DNA of 64,000 bases from Herbaspirillum frisingense GSF30 (GCF_000300975.2 NZ_AEEC02000012.1:62001-126000), one strand, 5' to 3'. Counted from the stretch's first letter, positions 20,113 through 30,415 are shown. Translations and numbers: made by a program. Notes: generated by a model not told the origin, from the sequence alone.

Positions 20113-20988
20113 ATGAAAAACAATCGTCTGGCGTACTTGCTGATGCTGCCGGCGCTGCTGGTCATCGCCGTCACTACCGTATTCCCCTTGCTGTATTCCC
20201 TGGCGCTGTCGTTCCGCAGCTGGAAGCTGTCGTATTCGTCGGCACCCGGCCCCTTCGTCGGCCTGGACAACTATGCCGAGCTGCTGGCCGGTGATTCCGA
20301 ATTCGTCGCCTCCATTGCGACCACGCTGTCCTTCGTCGGTATCGACGTGCTGGCGACCTGCCTCATTGCGCTGGGTTGCGCCTTGCTGTTGCGTCGCGCC
20401 GGCCGCGTGACCTCGGTGGCGCGGGCGCTGCTGATGCTGCCCTTCGTGATGAGCCCGGCGCTGATCGGCATTTCATTGCGCTTCTTCCTCAACCCGGAAT
20501 ACGGCGTCATCGCCGCATCGCTGGGCAAGCTCTTTCCCGGACTGGCCAGCCTGATCTGGCTGGCGCATCCGGCCTGGGCCATGGTGGCGCTGGTGATCAG
20601 CGATGTCTGGCACTGGGCGCCCTACATGACGCTGATCCTGCTGGGTGGCCTGGCTTCGGTCCCCAAGGAGACCGAAGAAGCGGCCGCCGTCGATGGCGCC
20701 TCGCCCCTGCGCATCTTCGTCGATATCACGCTGCCGCAGCTCAAGCCGGTGGTGGCGGTGGTGATCCTGTTAAAGACCGTGTTCGCACTGAAGGCCTTCG
20801 ACGCCGTCTTCGCCCTCACCGATGGCGGGCCGGGCAATGCCACCACCACGCTGGCCTACCTGGTCTACCAGATCGGCTTCAAGTACTACGACATGGGCTA
20901 TGCGGCGGCGGCCGGTTATGTCCTCACGGCGGTGATGCTGGTGCTGGCCGGCTTCTACATGCGCCTCGCTTTCAAGAAAGGAATCTGA
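20113..20988 (+). CDS. ABC transporter permease, MalF/UgpA-like
   Basis: 291-residue inner-membrane permease with about six helices. The EAA loop that docks the ATPase is visible as EEAAAVDGASPLRIFVDITL (about residues 195-214). The gene starts 98 bp after the binding protein and its stop directly abuts the next permease ATG. Confidence 0.93.
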   Translation: MKNNRLAYLLMLPALLVIAVTTVFPLLYSLALSFRSWKLSYSSAPGPFVGLDNYAELLAGDSEFVASIATTLSFVGIDVLATCLIALGCALLLRRAGRVTSVARALLMLPFVMSPALIGISLRFFLNPEYGVIAASLGKLFPGLASLIWLAHPAWAMVALVISDVWHWAPYMTLILLGGLASVPKETEEAAAVDGASPLRIFVDITLPQLKPVVAVVILLKTVFALKAFDAVFALTDGGPGNATTTLAYLVYQIGFKYYDMGYAAAAGYVLTAVMLVLAGFYMRLAFKKGI

Positions 20989-21831
20989 ATGAGCAAGCCC
21001 TGCAACCCCGGCGTCATGACATCGCGGCTGGCGCGGATCGGCGGCTTGATCGGCGTCTACGCCATCATCGGCTGCATCCTGCTGCCCATCCTCTGGATCG
21101 TGCTGACGTCCTTCAAGACCCCGCGCGATGTCTACACCCTGCAGCTCTGGTTCAGCCCCACCTGGGACAATTTCAGGACCGTCTTCGCCGCCCCCTGGCA
21201 TCTCGGCGACAAGCTCGCCAACAGCCTCTGGGTGGCGCTGGGGACGGTGCTGGTGGCGATCCCGCTGGCGGTGGCGGCGGCCTATGCGTTCTCGCGCTTC
21301 CGTTTCCCCGGCCGGCAGGCACTGTTCGTGGGCATCGTAGCCTCGCAGTTCATCCCGGCGGCCATCGTGGTGCTGCCTTACTTCCTGATGTTCAAGCAGC
21401 TGGGGCTGCTCGACACCCGCAGCGCATTGGTGATCGTCAACCTCTCCATCGTGTTGCCGTATTCGATCTGGATGATCAAGGGCTTCATCGATGCCGTGCC
21501 AGTGGATATCGAAGAATCCGCCATGATCGACGGCGCATCGCTGGGCCGCATCATCGCCACCATCGTCGTTCCCACGGCGCTGCCGGGCATCATCACCTCG
21601 GCTGTCTTCAGCTTCACGCTGACCTGGAACGAGTTCATCTTCGCCCTCATCACCTCCAAGCAGAACGCGGTCACGCTACCCATCGCCCTGGTGGCGCTCA
21701 GGACCGAGCGCGGCGACCTGTGGGAGCTGATGGCGGCGGCCGGCATGATCATCGCGCTGCCCATGTTCCTGCTGTCGATGACGGTGCAAAAACAATTCAT
21801 CAAGAGCCTGACCCAGGGTTCGGTGCGATAG
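20989..21831 (+). CDS. ABC transporter permease, MalG/UgpE-like
   Basis: 280-residue second permease subunit. The EAA loop reads EESAMIDGASLGRIIATIVV (about residues 181-200), and the C-terminal FTLTWNEFIFAL segment is typical of MalG-like partners. Its ATG follows the previous stop with no gap. With the permease at 20113 it forms the heterodimeric channel. Confidence 0.93.
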   Translation: MSKPCNPGVMTSRLARIGGLIGVYAIIGCILLPILWIVLTSFKTPRDVYTLQLWFSPTWDNFRTVFAAPWHLGDKLANSLWVALGTVLVAIPLAVAAAYAFSRFRFPGRQALFVGIVASQFIPAAIVVLPYFLMFKQLGLLDTRSALVIVNLSIVLPYSIWMIKGFIDAVPVDIEESAMIDGASLGRIIATIVVPTALPGIITSAVFSFTLTWNEFIFALITSKQNAVTLPIALVALRTERGDLWELMAAAGMIIALPMFLLSMTVQKQFIKSLTQGSVR

Positions 21832-21877
21832 CGCACCCCCTATCAGCCCAGCCAATATCAAGAATGGAGAAGACAGA

Positions 21878-22936
<1,059 letters not shown>

Positions 22937-22979
22937 GGCAAGACCAACGACACAGGATCAAAGACACAGGAACAATGAG

Positions 22980-24119
22980 ATGAGCATCTATCTGACCCAA
23001 GAACAAGCCGAGGCACGCCATATCCGGAAGACACAATACGTCTCCTGCGACGAAGCCTTCCTGGATTGCCGCCTGCCGGGCTCCATGCCCAAGGAAAACT
23101 ATTCCATCATCGGCCCCGGCGTGACGCAAAGCGCCAGCCAGGTGGTGAACCTGAAGGAGCCGCACGGTTTCAACATCGGCGCCGCCGCTATGCCCCATGG
23201 CGTGACCAACAACCTGCACATCCACTTCACCAGCGAAGTATTCATCTGCACCCGTGGCGAGTGGTTGCTGCGCTGGGGGCCGCAAGGAGAAGAGGGCGAG
23301 TATGTGCTCAAGGCCGGCGATATCGTCTGCCTGCCGACCTGGATCTTCCGCGGCTTTACCAACGTCGGGCCGGATGACGGCTGGCTGTTTTCCTGCCTGG
23401 GCGGGGACGACACCGGCGGCGTCATCTGGAGCCCGGACATCATGGGCCAGGCCAACGAGACCGGCCTCTATCTGGCCGAGGACAACCAGCTCATCGACCG
23501 CCGCGCCGGCCAGCTCCTGCCCCTGGGTTTGAAGTGGATGGCGCCGTTCCCGGCGGAGGAAGTGGCGCGCCTGCGCAAGGTCTCGCCGGAAGAAATGCGA
23601 GGCCGTGTCACCACCGCCGAGGACCGCGCCTTCAGCAGCCACGCGCTGCTTGATGCCTGCCTGCCCGGCCATGCCAGCCAGCTGGCGCCGGTGATCGGCT
23701 ACGGCATCACCCAGGACCGCAACCAGCGCCCCCGGGTGCAGGACCCGCAGGGCTTCTCCATCGAATGGATGCGCTTGCCACCCGGGCAGGAGGCCGGTCC
23801 CTTCCTGATCAGCCAGAAGATGGTGGTCATCTGCATCCGGGGCAGCGTGCGCGTGGCCTTCAATGAAGATGCCTCCAGCGTGGTGGAGCTACAGGAGCAG
23901 GACACCCTGTCCATCCCGGGTGAGGTCTGGCGCTGCTTTGCCAATGCCTCCGGCAGCGATGTCGAACTCTTGCTCATCTGCGCCGGTGACGAGCGCAAGC
24001 GCCCGCGCTTCACCGAAACCATCCAGGTGGCCGTCGGCGCCCGTGGCGTGGCGCTGGATGCCAGCGACTACCTGTGCCGCACCGAACTGATGCCCAGCAC
24101 CAGTCACTGGCTCAAGTGA
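22980..24119 (+). CDS. Bicupin-domain protein of unknown function
   Basis: 379-residue protein with two cupin barrels. The first (about residues 65-160) has HIHFTSEVFICTRGEW, with the HxH and Glu expected of a metal-binding cupin, and a second conserved segment LKAGDIVCLPTWIFRGF. The second (about 240-345) keeps the barrel pattern (FLISQKMVVICIRGSVRVAF, DTLSIPGEVWRCF) but lacks the His ligands, so it is probably structural or ligand-binding only. Lying between the ATPase and an aldolase, it may be an isomerase, dioxygenase or sensor for the transported compound. I cannot assign a reaction. The ATG at 22980 has AGGA nearby. Confidence 0.75.
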   Translation: MSIYLTQEQAEARHIRKTQYVSCDEAFLDCRLPGSMPKENYSIIGPGVTQSASQVVNLKEPHGFNIGAAAMPHGVTNNLHIHFTSEVFICTRGEWLLRWGPQGEEGEYVLKAGDIVCLPTWIFRGFTNVGPDDGWLFSCLGGDDTGGVIWSPDIMGQANETGLYLAEDNQLIDRRAGQLLPLGLKWMAPFPAEEVARLRKVSPEEMRGRVTTAEDRAFSSHALLDACLPGHASQLAPVIGYGITQDRNQRPRVQDPQGFSIEWMRLPPGQEAGPFLISQKMVVICIRGSVRVAFNEDASSVVELQEQDTLSIPGEVWRCFANASGSDVELLLICAGDERKRPRFTETIQVAVGARGVALDASDYLCRTELMPSTSHWLK

Positions 24120-24150
24120 TGTCCCTTATCCCGATACGAAAGGAAACCGC

Positions 24151-24972
24151 ATGCGCCCCAACGACTTGAGGAGCAAATCGGAGAACGGCCTGCCACTGGT
24201 CAACGCCTGGCTCTCCATTCCCAGCGCCTATGCCGCCGAGGTGGCGGCAGCCCAGGGCTTTGATTCGGTCACGGTCGATCTGCAGCATGGCATGATGGAC
24301 TTCGCGCAGGCGGTCGCCATGCTGCAGGCCATCAGCACCACCCAAGCGGTGCCCCTGGTGCGCAGTAGCAGCGCCGAGCCCAGCCACTTGATGCGCCTGC
24401 TGGACGCCGGTGCCTACGGCGTCATCTGCCCGCAGGTCGATACCCCGGAGATCGCGCGCCAGTTCGTGGCGGCGTGCCGTTACCCGCCCATGGGCAATCG
24501 TTCCTTCGGGCCGGCCCGGGGTCTCCTGTATGGCGGCCCGGATTATTTCGACCACGCCAATCACACCGTGCTGACGCTGGCCATGATCGAATCGGTGGAG
24601 GGCATGCGCAACATGGAAAGCATCATGGAGACCGATGGGCTCGATGGCATCTATGTCGGCCCCAATGACCTCGCGCTGTCGCTGGGCGAGCGACCGGGCG
24701 CTGCCTTCGCGCCCCGGGTGGAGGAGGCCATCGCTGCCATCCTGGAAGCGGCACGCCAACGCAATCTGATGACCGGTATTTTCTGCGCCGATGGCGACAG
24801 CGCGCAGGCGCGGCTGCAGCAGGGCTTCTCGCTGGTCACCCCGGGCAATGACGTGGGTAGCCTGGGCAGCGAATTGCGACGGCGTCTGGAACGCAGTCGC
24901 GGTGGACGCAGTCTCTCCGGGCATGCTCCCCAGCCGGCTGCGCGGGAGGGCGGAGGAGCCGGTGGCTATTGA
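24151..24972 (+). CDS. HpcH/HpaI-family aldolase
   Basis: 273-residue class II metal-dependent pyruvate aldolase. The family cleaves 2-keto-3-deoxy sugar acids or 4-hydroxy-2-oxoacids to pyruvate and an aldehyde. Conserved positions are visible: D43-LQH46 (catalytic His), R71, metal ligands E147 (MIESVEGM) and D173 (VGPNDLALSLG), and a PRG-like FGPARG near 119-124. The C-terminal 25 residues are Gly/Arg/Ser-rich and unusual. This enzyme indicates that the module degrades a compound through a pyruvate-yielding cleavage. It starts 31 bp after the bicupin, with AAAGGAAA upstream. Confidence 0.9.
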   Translation: MRPNDLRSKSENGLPLVNAWLSIPSAYAAEVAAAQGFDSVTVDLQHGMMDFAQAVAMLQAISTTQAVPLVRSSSAEPSHLMRLLDAGAYGVICPQVDTPEIARQFVAACRYPPMGNRSFGPARGLLYGGPDYFDHANHTVLTLAMIESVEGMRNMESIMETDGLDGIYVGPNDLALSLGERPGAAFAPRVEEAIAAILEAARQRNLMTGIFCADGDSAQARLQQGFSLVTPGNDVGSLGSELRRRLERSRGGRSLSGHAPQPAAREGGGAGGY

Positions 24973-25729
24973 AGCAGGGCACGGCGGCGCGGCGGATGCC
25001 TTGCCGCTGGTGCTGCTGCCCGGCACGCTGTGCGACAGCCGCATCTGGCTCGCGCATGTGGCTGCGCTGTCACGACAGCGCGAGGTCATCGTGCCGCAGA
25101 TCGGGCTGGAAGTCAGCTTGAGCGGCGAAGCCAGCCGTTTGCTGGCAATGCTGCCCCGGCGTTTCGCGCTCGGCGGTTTTTCGCTGGGTGCGATCCTGGC
25201 CTTCGAACTGGTGCGCCAGGCCAGGCAACGGGTGGCTGGGCTGTGCATCGTGTCGTCCACCGCCCGTGCTGATGCGCCGCGCAACCTGACGCTGCGGCGC
25301 CTGCAGCTGGAACGCTTCGAGGCTGGCGATGTGCAGGCACTGATGGAGCAGGAGATGTTGCCCGGCTATTTCCATCCGGGTGCTGATGCCGAGAGTCGGC
25401 AGCGCTGGAACGAACTGGTGCTGACCATGGCGCGGCAGACGCCGGCGGCGGTCTTCCGCAACCAGGTCCGCTATGCCATCAGCCGGCCCGATTCCATGTC
25501 CACCCTGGCTGCCATGCAGGTGCCGGTACAGGTGCAGTGCGGCCAGAACGACCAGCTGTGCCCGCCGCAGCGGCAAGCCGAAATGGTGTTCGTGCGCAGT
25601 GGATGTTCGCTGGTCAGGGTCCCGGATTGCGGTCACTTTCTCCCCATCGAGGCAGAGCGTTCCAGTATCATCTCGATGGAAAAATGGCTGGATTGCGTAT
25701 GCAACGGGATACCTGAACAGGCGGCATGA
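24962..25729 (+). CDS. Alpha/beta hydrolase
   Basis: 255-residue alpha/beta-fold hydrolase, probably an esterase or lactonase. The nucleophile elbow is GGFSLGA (Ser in GxSxG), with LVLLPGTLCDSRIW giving the oxyanion region near the N-terminus, an Asp in CGQNDQLCPP and the catalytic His in DCGHFLPIE near the end. I prefer the GTG at 24962, which has GGAGG five bases upstream and overlaps the aldolase end by 11 bp; an in-frame ATG at 24923 is possible but has no ribosome site. The stop overlaps the LacI gene start by four bases (ATGA). A role in opening a lactone or ester of the imported compound is an inference. Confidence 0.78.
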   Translation: MAIEAGHGGAADALPLVLLPGTLCDSRIWLAHVAALSRQREVIVPQIGLEVSLSGEASRLLAMLPRRFALGGFSLGAILAFELVRQARQRVAGLCIVSSTARADAPRNLTLRRLQLERFEAGDVQALMEQEMLPGYFHPGADAESRQRWNELVLTMARQTPAAVFRNQVRYAISRPDSMSTLAAMQVPVQVQCGQNDQLCPPQRQAEMVFVRSGCSLVRVPDCGHFLPIEAERSSIISMEKWLDCVCNGIPEQAA

Positions 25730-26793
25730 ACAACCAAGCAAAGAAAATCGACAGCGCGGCCGACGGTGGCAAGAAGCCCGACATCGCCCGCGCTGCGCCC
25801 ACCTCCAAGGACGTGGCCAGGCTGGCGGGGGTCTCGCAGTCGGCCGTCTCGCGGGTCTTCACGCCGGGCGCATCGGTCTCGGACGCCACGCGCGAGCGGG
25901 TGCAGGCCGCGGCCCGTCAACTGGGCTACAAGCCCAACGCCTTTGCGCGCGGCCTGATCACCCGTCACTCGCGCCTGATCGGCCTGGTCTTCCCGCAGCA
26001 GGCCACGCCGATCTATTCACTGGCGCTGGCGGAGTTTTGCCAGCGACTGCACCAGGCCGGCTACCAGACCCTGATCGTCACGGCCGAGAATTTCAGCAAT
26101 GCCGATGAAGCCGTGCGCACCTTCTTCGATTACCAGATCGAAGGCCTGGTGGTGGCCTCCGCGACCTTGTCTTCCAGCCTCGCACGCGAATGCGCGGAGC
26201 AGGGGCTGCCGGTGATCCAGTTCGCCCGCCGCGAACGCGATCCCAGCATCAGCGCGGTGCTGAGCGACAACCAGCATGGCGGCAAGCTGGCCGCCAGCAC
26301 GCTGGTCGCCGCCGCTTGCACCTCGCTGGCCTACATCGCCGGCAACCCGGGTACCTCCACCAATGAAGAACGCTTCCGAGGATTTGCCGCCCATCTGAAG
26401 AAAACGCAGGTGCAGGTGCCGCTGGTGATCGACGCCGCATTTTCCTACCAGGACGGCTGCGCCGCCGCGCATCGCCTGATGCAGGAAGCACCGCGCACCG
26501 ATGGCGTCTTCTGCGCCAGCGACATGATTGCCCTGGGCTTCATGGATACCTTGCGCTGCGCCTATCGGGTGCGCATTCCTGAAGATATCTCGGTCATTGG
26601 CTTCGACGATGCGCCGGAGGCAAGCTGGGCTTCCTATCAACTGACCACCATCCGCCAGGATATTCCGCGACTGGTGCAGGAAACCTGCGACCTGTTGATG
26701 GCGCAGATGGAGCAGGGTGGTGGTGCGCCGGTGATTCGCGAACTTGCGGTGGAACTGGTGATGCGGGGGACGGTGCGGGCGGGCAGGGCATAG
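25726..26793 (+). CDS. LacI-family transcriptional repressor
   Basis: 355-residue regulator with an N-terminal LacI helix-turn-helix after a 26-residue lead (TSKDVARLAGVSQSAVSRVF, about residues 27-46), the hinge helix PNAFARGL and a type 1 periplasmic-binding effector domain. Its ATG overlaps the hydrolase stop (ATGA), so it is translated with the module it presumably controls. The palindrome at 17458-17473 over the porin promoter has the central CG expected for this family. The inducer is probably the transported compound or an intermediate. Confidence 0.93.
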   Translation: MNNQAKKIDSAADGGKKPDIARAAPTSKDVARLAGVSQSAVSRVFTPGASVSDATRERVQAAARQLGYKPNAFARGLITRHSRLIGLVFPQQATPIYSLALAEFCQRLHQAGYQTLIVTAENFSNADEAVRTFFDYQIEGLVVASATLSSSLARECAEQGLPVIQFARRERDPSISAVLSDNQHGGKLAASTLVAAACTSLAYIAGNPGTSTNEERFRGFAAHLKKTQVQVPLVIDAAFSYQDGCAAAHRLMQEAPRTDGVFCASDMIALGFMDTLRCAYRVRIPEDISVIGFDDAPEASWASYQLTTIRQDIPRLVQETCDLLMAQMEQGGGAPVIRELAVELVMRGTVRAGRA

Positions 26794-26845
26794 AAGGAAT
26801 TGGCTAGGGCGCAGGCGCTTTGCTCGTGGTCCCCAAAACGCAAAA

Positions 26846-26875
26846 GGCCGATTGATTTTCATCAATCGACCTTTT
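26846..26875. terminator. Bidirectional hairpin terminator between LacI gene and tRNA-Leu
   Basis: Same hairpin as at 17037: GGCCGATTGAT (26846-26856) pairs with ATCAATCGACC (26861-26871). T4 follows on each strand; the plus-strand T run is shorter than in copy A because it is interrupted by an A. Confidence 0.8.
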
Positions 26876-26881
26876 ATGTTT

Positions 26882-26966
26882 TGGTGCCCACGGAGGGACT
26901 CGAACCCCCACACCTCGCGGCACATGGACCTGAACCATGCGCGTCTACCAATTCCGCCACGTGGGC
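26882..26966 (-). tRNA. tRNA-Leu (anticodon CAG), copy B
   Basis: 85 nt, identical to the gene at 17072-17156: perfect GCCCACG/CGTGGGC acceptor stem, encoded CCA, anticodon CAG and a long variable arm. Transcribed on the minus strand from its own promoter at 27010-27038. Confidence 0.97.
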
Positions 26967-27009
26967 CTTCTGGCATCAGCGGTAAGCTGCTGTGCTTGAA
27001 AGAGGCTGC

Positions 27010-27038
27010 ATATTAAGGCCTATCAGGAAGGTGGTCAA
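27010..27038 (-). promoter_or_regulatory. Sigma-70 promoter for tRNA-Leu copy B
   Basis: On the minus strand, -35 TTGACC (27033-27038) and -10 TAATAT (27010-27015) have a 17-bp spacer, followed by the same GCAGCC discriminator as copy A. The -35 is closer to consensus than in copy A, and the sequence around it differs. Confidence 0.7.
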
Positions 27039-27110
27039 CACTTAATTGAAAAATCTTTTATTATTTTTCGCCTGCCTGTCTCCACCTGCAACAGGTCCCG
27101 AAAAACTAAG

Positions 27111-27139
27111 AAAAACGGCGACCCTCGGGCCGCCGTTTT
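27111..27139 (-). terminator. Terminator of the liv operon
   Basis: Read on the minus strand, AAAACGGCG (27139-27131) pairs with CGCCGTTTT (27120-27112) around a 10-base loop and ends in T5, 28 bp beyond the livF stop. Confidence 0.85.
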
Positions 27140-27167
27140 GAAGTGCCGTATCAGAGGCCGATGAAGC

Positions 27168-27899
27168 TCATCCGCCAAGGTAGGCTTCCACCACCTTGGG
27201 ATTGCCCAGCAGGTTGGCGCCGCTGTCCTGCAGCACGATCTTGCCGGTCTCCAGCACATATCCGCGCTGCGCGATGCGCAGTGCCTGGCGTACGTTCTGC
27301 TCCACCAGCAGGACCGTCATGCCGGTCTTGTTGATCTCCTGCACGATGCGGAAGATTTCCTGGATGATCAGCGGTGCCAGGCCCATCGAGGGTTCGTCCA
27401 GCAGCAGCACCTTGGGTTTGGCCATCAGGGCGCGGCCGATCGCCAGCATCTGCTGCTCGCCGCCGGAGAGATTGCCGGCCAGGCCGGCGGCGCGGTTCTT
27501 CAGCACCGGGAAGAGCGAGTACACCCACTCCAGGTCACGGGCCACGCCGTCCTTGTCGCGACGGGTATAGGCGCCCAAGGACAGGTTCTCTTCTACGGTC
27601 AGCGTGGTCAGGGTGGCACGGCCCTCAGCCACCTGCACCACGCCGGATTCGACGATGCGGTGCGGCGACATCTGCAGCAGGTCCTGGCCATTGAGGAGCA
27701 CGCGGCCGCGCTGCGCCTTCACCAGACCCGAGATGGCCAGCAGCGAGGTGCTCTTGCCGGCGCCATTGGCACCGACCAGGGCAGTGATCTCGCCTTCGTT
27801 GAGCGACAGGCTGATGCCCTTGACGGCTTCGATGTGGCCATAGGCCACGGCCAGGTCTTCCACCTGGAGGATGGGTTGCTTGTTACCGCTGGCGCTCAT
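27168..27899 (-). CDS. livF: Branched-chain amino acid ABC transporter ATPase LivF
   Basis: 243-residue ATPase, last gene of the liv importer operon. Walker A GANGAGKST, signature LSGGEQQMLAIGRAL, Walker B KVLLLDEPSMGLAP and H-loop region LLVEQNVRQAL are intact. The short form without a C-terminal extension and the EPSMGLAP sequence are typical of LivF. ATG 27899 (MSASGNKQPILQVEDL) overlaps the livG stop by four bases; a longer frame upstream lies inside livG. Confidence 0.94.
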   Translation of the reverse strand: MSASGNKQPILQVEDLAVAYGHIEAVKGISLSLNEGEITALVGANGAGKSTSLLAISGLVKAQRGRVLLNGQDLLQMSPHRIVESGVVQVAEGRATLTTLTVEENLSLGAYTRRDKDGVARDLEWVYSLFPVLKNRAAGLAGNLSGGEQQMLAIGRALMAKPKVLLLDEPSMGLAPLIIQEIFRIVQEINKTGMTVLLVEQNVRQALRIAQRGYVLETGKIVLQDSGANLLGNPKVVEAYLGG

Positions 27900-28657
27900 G
27901 CTTCTTCCTTGCCGAGATAGGCCTCGATCACTTCCTGGTTGTTCTTGATCTGGTCCGGGGTGCCTTCGGCGATGATCTTGCCGAAGTTGAGCACGGCAAT
28001 GCGTTCGCACAGGCCCATGACGAAGCGCATGTCGTGCTCGATCATGAAGATGGTGAAACCGCGTTGCTTGATGTTGACGATCTCGCTCATCAACTCGGTC
28101 TTCTCGGCCGGATTCATGCCGGCCACCGGTTCGTCCAGCAGCAACAGCTTTGGCTTGGTGGCCAGCGCCCGGGCGAACTCCAGCTTGCGCTGCTCGCCAT
28201 AGGACAGACTATCGGCCAGCATGTGCGCCTTGTGGTCCAGGCGCACCCAGGACAGCAGTTCCAGCGCACGTTCACGGGCTTCCTTCTCTGCTTTGCGGAA
28301 ACCGCCCAGGTTGAACAGCATGCTGGCCACGCCATAGTTCAGGTGCTCGTGCATGCCGACCACGACGTTTTCCAGCAGCGTCATTTCCTTGAACACGCGA
28401 ATGTTCTGGAAGGTGCGGGCGATGCCGCGCTCGGTGATCTTGTGCGGGGCGACGGCGCCGATGTCGTCGTCGTTGAAGCGGATGCTGCCCGATGAGGCGC
28501 GCAACAGGCCCGTGATGAGGTTGAAGACGGTGGTCTTGCCGGCGCCGTTGGGGCCGATCAGGCCGAAGATCTCGCCTTCCTTGACGTTAAAGTTCACGCC
28601 CTGCAGCACCTGCAGGCCACCGAAGTTCTTGCTGATGTCGTTCAGTTGTAAAAGCAT
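27896..28657 (-). CDS. livG: Branched-chain amino acid ABC transporter ATPase LivG
   Basis: 253-residue ATPase partner of LivF. Walker A GPNGAGKTT, signature LSYGEQRKLEFARAL (a Tyr variant of LSGGQ, normal for LivG), Walker B KLLLLDEPVAGMNP and the LivG-specific IEHDMRFVM segment are visible. The start codon overlaps the livM stop by one base and its stop overlaps livF by four. Confidence 0.95.
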   Translation of the reverse strand: MLLQLNDISKNFGGLQVLQGVNFNVKEGEIFGLIGPNGAGKTTVFNLITGLLRASSGSIRFNDDDIGAVAPHKITERGIARTFQNIRVFKEMTLLENVVVGMHEHLNYGVASMLFNLGGFRKAEKEARERALELLSWVRLDHKAHMLADSLSYGEQRKLEFARALATKPKLLLLDEPVAGMNPAEKTELMSEIVNIKQRGFTIFMIEHDMRFVMGLCERIAVLNFGKIIAEGTPDQIKNNQEVIEAYLGKEEA

Positions 28658-29532
28658 TACTTCACCTTCTTCTCAGCGTTGCGACCCAGGAAGGCGCGGA
28701 TGCGGCGCGGGTCCCAGATGCCCTTGGGCAGATACAGCACCACCAGGATCAGGATCAGGCCGTTGATGGCCAGGCGGAAGTCCTTGAAGTGACGCAGCAC
28801 TTCCGGCAGCAGCGACAGGATGGTCGAACCGATCATCGGGCCGATCAGGTTGCTGGTGCCACCGAAGACGGCCATGGTCAGGATGTCCACCGCATTCTCG
28901 AAGCCATAGTTGTTGGGGCCGATGGTGAAGGTGTAGTGGGCGTTCAGGCCACCGGCTACGCCGGCGATGGCGGCACCGATGACGAAGGCCAAGAGCTTGT
29001 AGCCGGCCACGTTCACGCCCATCAGGCGGGCCGCCACTTCATCTTCCTTGATGGCCTCGAAGGCACGCCCGGTCTTGGAGCGGCGCAGGCGCGCCAGCGC
29101 GTAGATGGTCACGCCCAGGATCAGCACGATATGCCACCACTCGGTGATGGGCGGCACACCGTTCAAGCCCATGGGGCCGCCGGTGATGTCCAGGTTCAGC
29201 ACGATCACGCGCACCACCTCGCCAAAGCCCAGCGTGGCCATGGCCAGGTAGACGCCGGACAGGCGCAGCGTGGGGATGCCGATCACCAGCGCCACCAGCG
29301 AGGGCAGCACGCCGCCTGCGGCCAGGGCGATGGGGAAGGGCAGGTCGAACTGCATCGTCAACAGCGACGCGGTGTAGGCGCCGATGCCCATGAAGGCGGC
29401 ATTGGCCAGCGACAGCAGGCCGCAGGACAGGGTGACGTAGATCGAGAGTGCCAGCATGGCGTTGACGCCGATGCTGAAAATGACGGTGTTGTAGGTGGCC
29501 CAGAAGCCATCCCACCATTCCATGAAGCCCAT
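28657..29532 (-). CDS. livM: Branched-chain amino acid ABC permease LivM
   Basis: 291-residue inner-membrane permease with about eight to nine helices. The LivM pattern RLSGVYLAMATLGFGEVVRV and the VNVAGYKLLAFVIGA loop are present. ATG 29532 was chosen because livH ends two bases earlier, so the genes are nearly abutting. Confidence 0.94.
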   Translation of the reverse strand: MGFMEWWDGFWATYNTVIFSIGVNAMLALSIYVTLSCGLLSLANAAFMGIGAYTASLLTMQFDLPFPIALAAGGVLPSLVALVIGIPTLRLSGVYLAMATLGFGEVVRVIVLNLDITGGPMGLNGVPPITEWWHIVLILGVTIYALARLRRSKTGRAFEAIKEDEVAARLMGVNVAGYKLLAFVIGAAIAGVAGGLNAHYTFTIGPNNYGFENAVDILTMAVFGGTSNLIGPMIGSTILSLLPEVLRHFKDFRLAINGLILILVVLYLPKGIWDPRRIRAFLGRNAEKKVK

Positions 29533-29533
29533 C

Positions 29534-30415
29534 TTATGCCTTCCTTTCCAGCACTTTGCCAAACATGCCGGAGGGTTTTACCAGCAGGATCAGGAACAGG
29601 AGGCCGAAGGCCACCGCGTCGCGGAAGTCGCTCGAAATATAGGCGACCGTCAGCACCTCGGCAAAGCCCAGGAACAGGCCACCGATCATGGCGCCGCGGA
29701 TATCGCCCATGCCGCCCAGGATGATGACGGCGATGCCCTTGTGCAGCATCGGCTGGCCCATGAAGGGGGAGATGGCGTTGAAGGACACCCCCACCAGCAC
29801 GCCGGCAGCACCGCCCAGGGCGGCGGCGGCAAACGAGGTCAGCAGGAACAGGCCTTCGACGTTGATGCCCAGCAGGTAGGCCGCCTTGGGCGACTCGGCG
29901 ATGGCGCGCAGCGCCCGGCCCAGCTGCGTCTTGCGCATCACGCCCAGCAGCACCACCATCAGCACGAAGGCAATGACGATGATGGCCACTTGCACGGCGG
30001 TGATGTGCAGGTTGCCCAGGCTGACGCTCTCTTCAGGGATGGTGCCCTGGGGGAAGCGCTTGTTCTCGGCGCCGAACAGGCCCTGCGAGATGTTGGTGAT
30101 CATGATGGCCACGCCGATGGTGGCGATCATGGGGGTCAGGTGGGGCGCATTGCGGCGGCGCAAGGGCTTCAGGACCAGCACGTCGATGATGAGACCCAGC
30201 AGGCCCGTGGCCACCATGGCCAGCAGCAGGGCCACCCACAGGGGCAGTGCCATCTGCTCGACCAACAGCAGGGCGGCATAGCTGCCCAGCATGAAGATCG
30301 CGCCGTGCGAAAGATTGATCACGCCCAGTACGCCGAAGACCAGCGTGAAGCCGAGCGCGAAGAGCGCATACACGCTGCCCAGCGAAAGGGCATTGATGAG
30401 CTGTTGTTCTAACAT
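29534..30415 (-). CDS. livH: Branched-chain amino acid ABC permease LivH
   Basis: 293-residue permease, partner of LivM. It begins MLEQQLINALSLGSVYALFA, a typical LivH start with an AGG ribosome site, and includes GVINLSHGAIFMLG. It is separated from livK by a 275-bp spacer containing a strong hairpin. Confidence 0.94.
   Translation of the reverse strand: MLEQQLINALSLGSVYALFALGFTLVFGVLGVINLSHGAIFMLGSYAALLLVEQMALPLWVALLLAMVATGLLGLIIDVLVLKPLRRRNAPHLTPMIATIGVAIMITNISQGLFGAENKRFPQGTIPEESVSLGNLHITAVQVAIIVIAFVLMVVLLGVMRKTQLGRALRAIAESPKAAYLLGINVEGLFLLTSFAAAALGGAAGVLVGVSFNAISPFMGQPMLHKGIAVIILGGMGDIRGAMIGGLFLGFAEVLTVAYISSDFRDAVAFGLLFLILLVKPSGMFGKVLERKA

Larger units (their letters stand above)
26813..26969. 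repeat. 156-bp direct repeat, copy B (tRNA-Leu plus terminator)
   Basis: Second copy of the block at 17004-17159, same orientation, beginning 19 bp after the LacI stop. One insertion and one substitution in the terminator T tract are the only differences noticed. The pair brackets the whole porin-to-LacI module. Confidence 0.95.
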
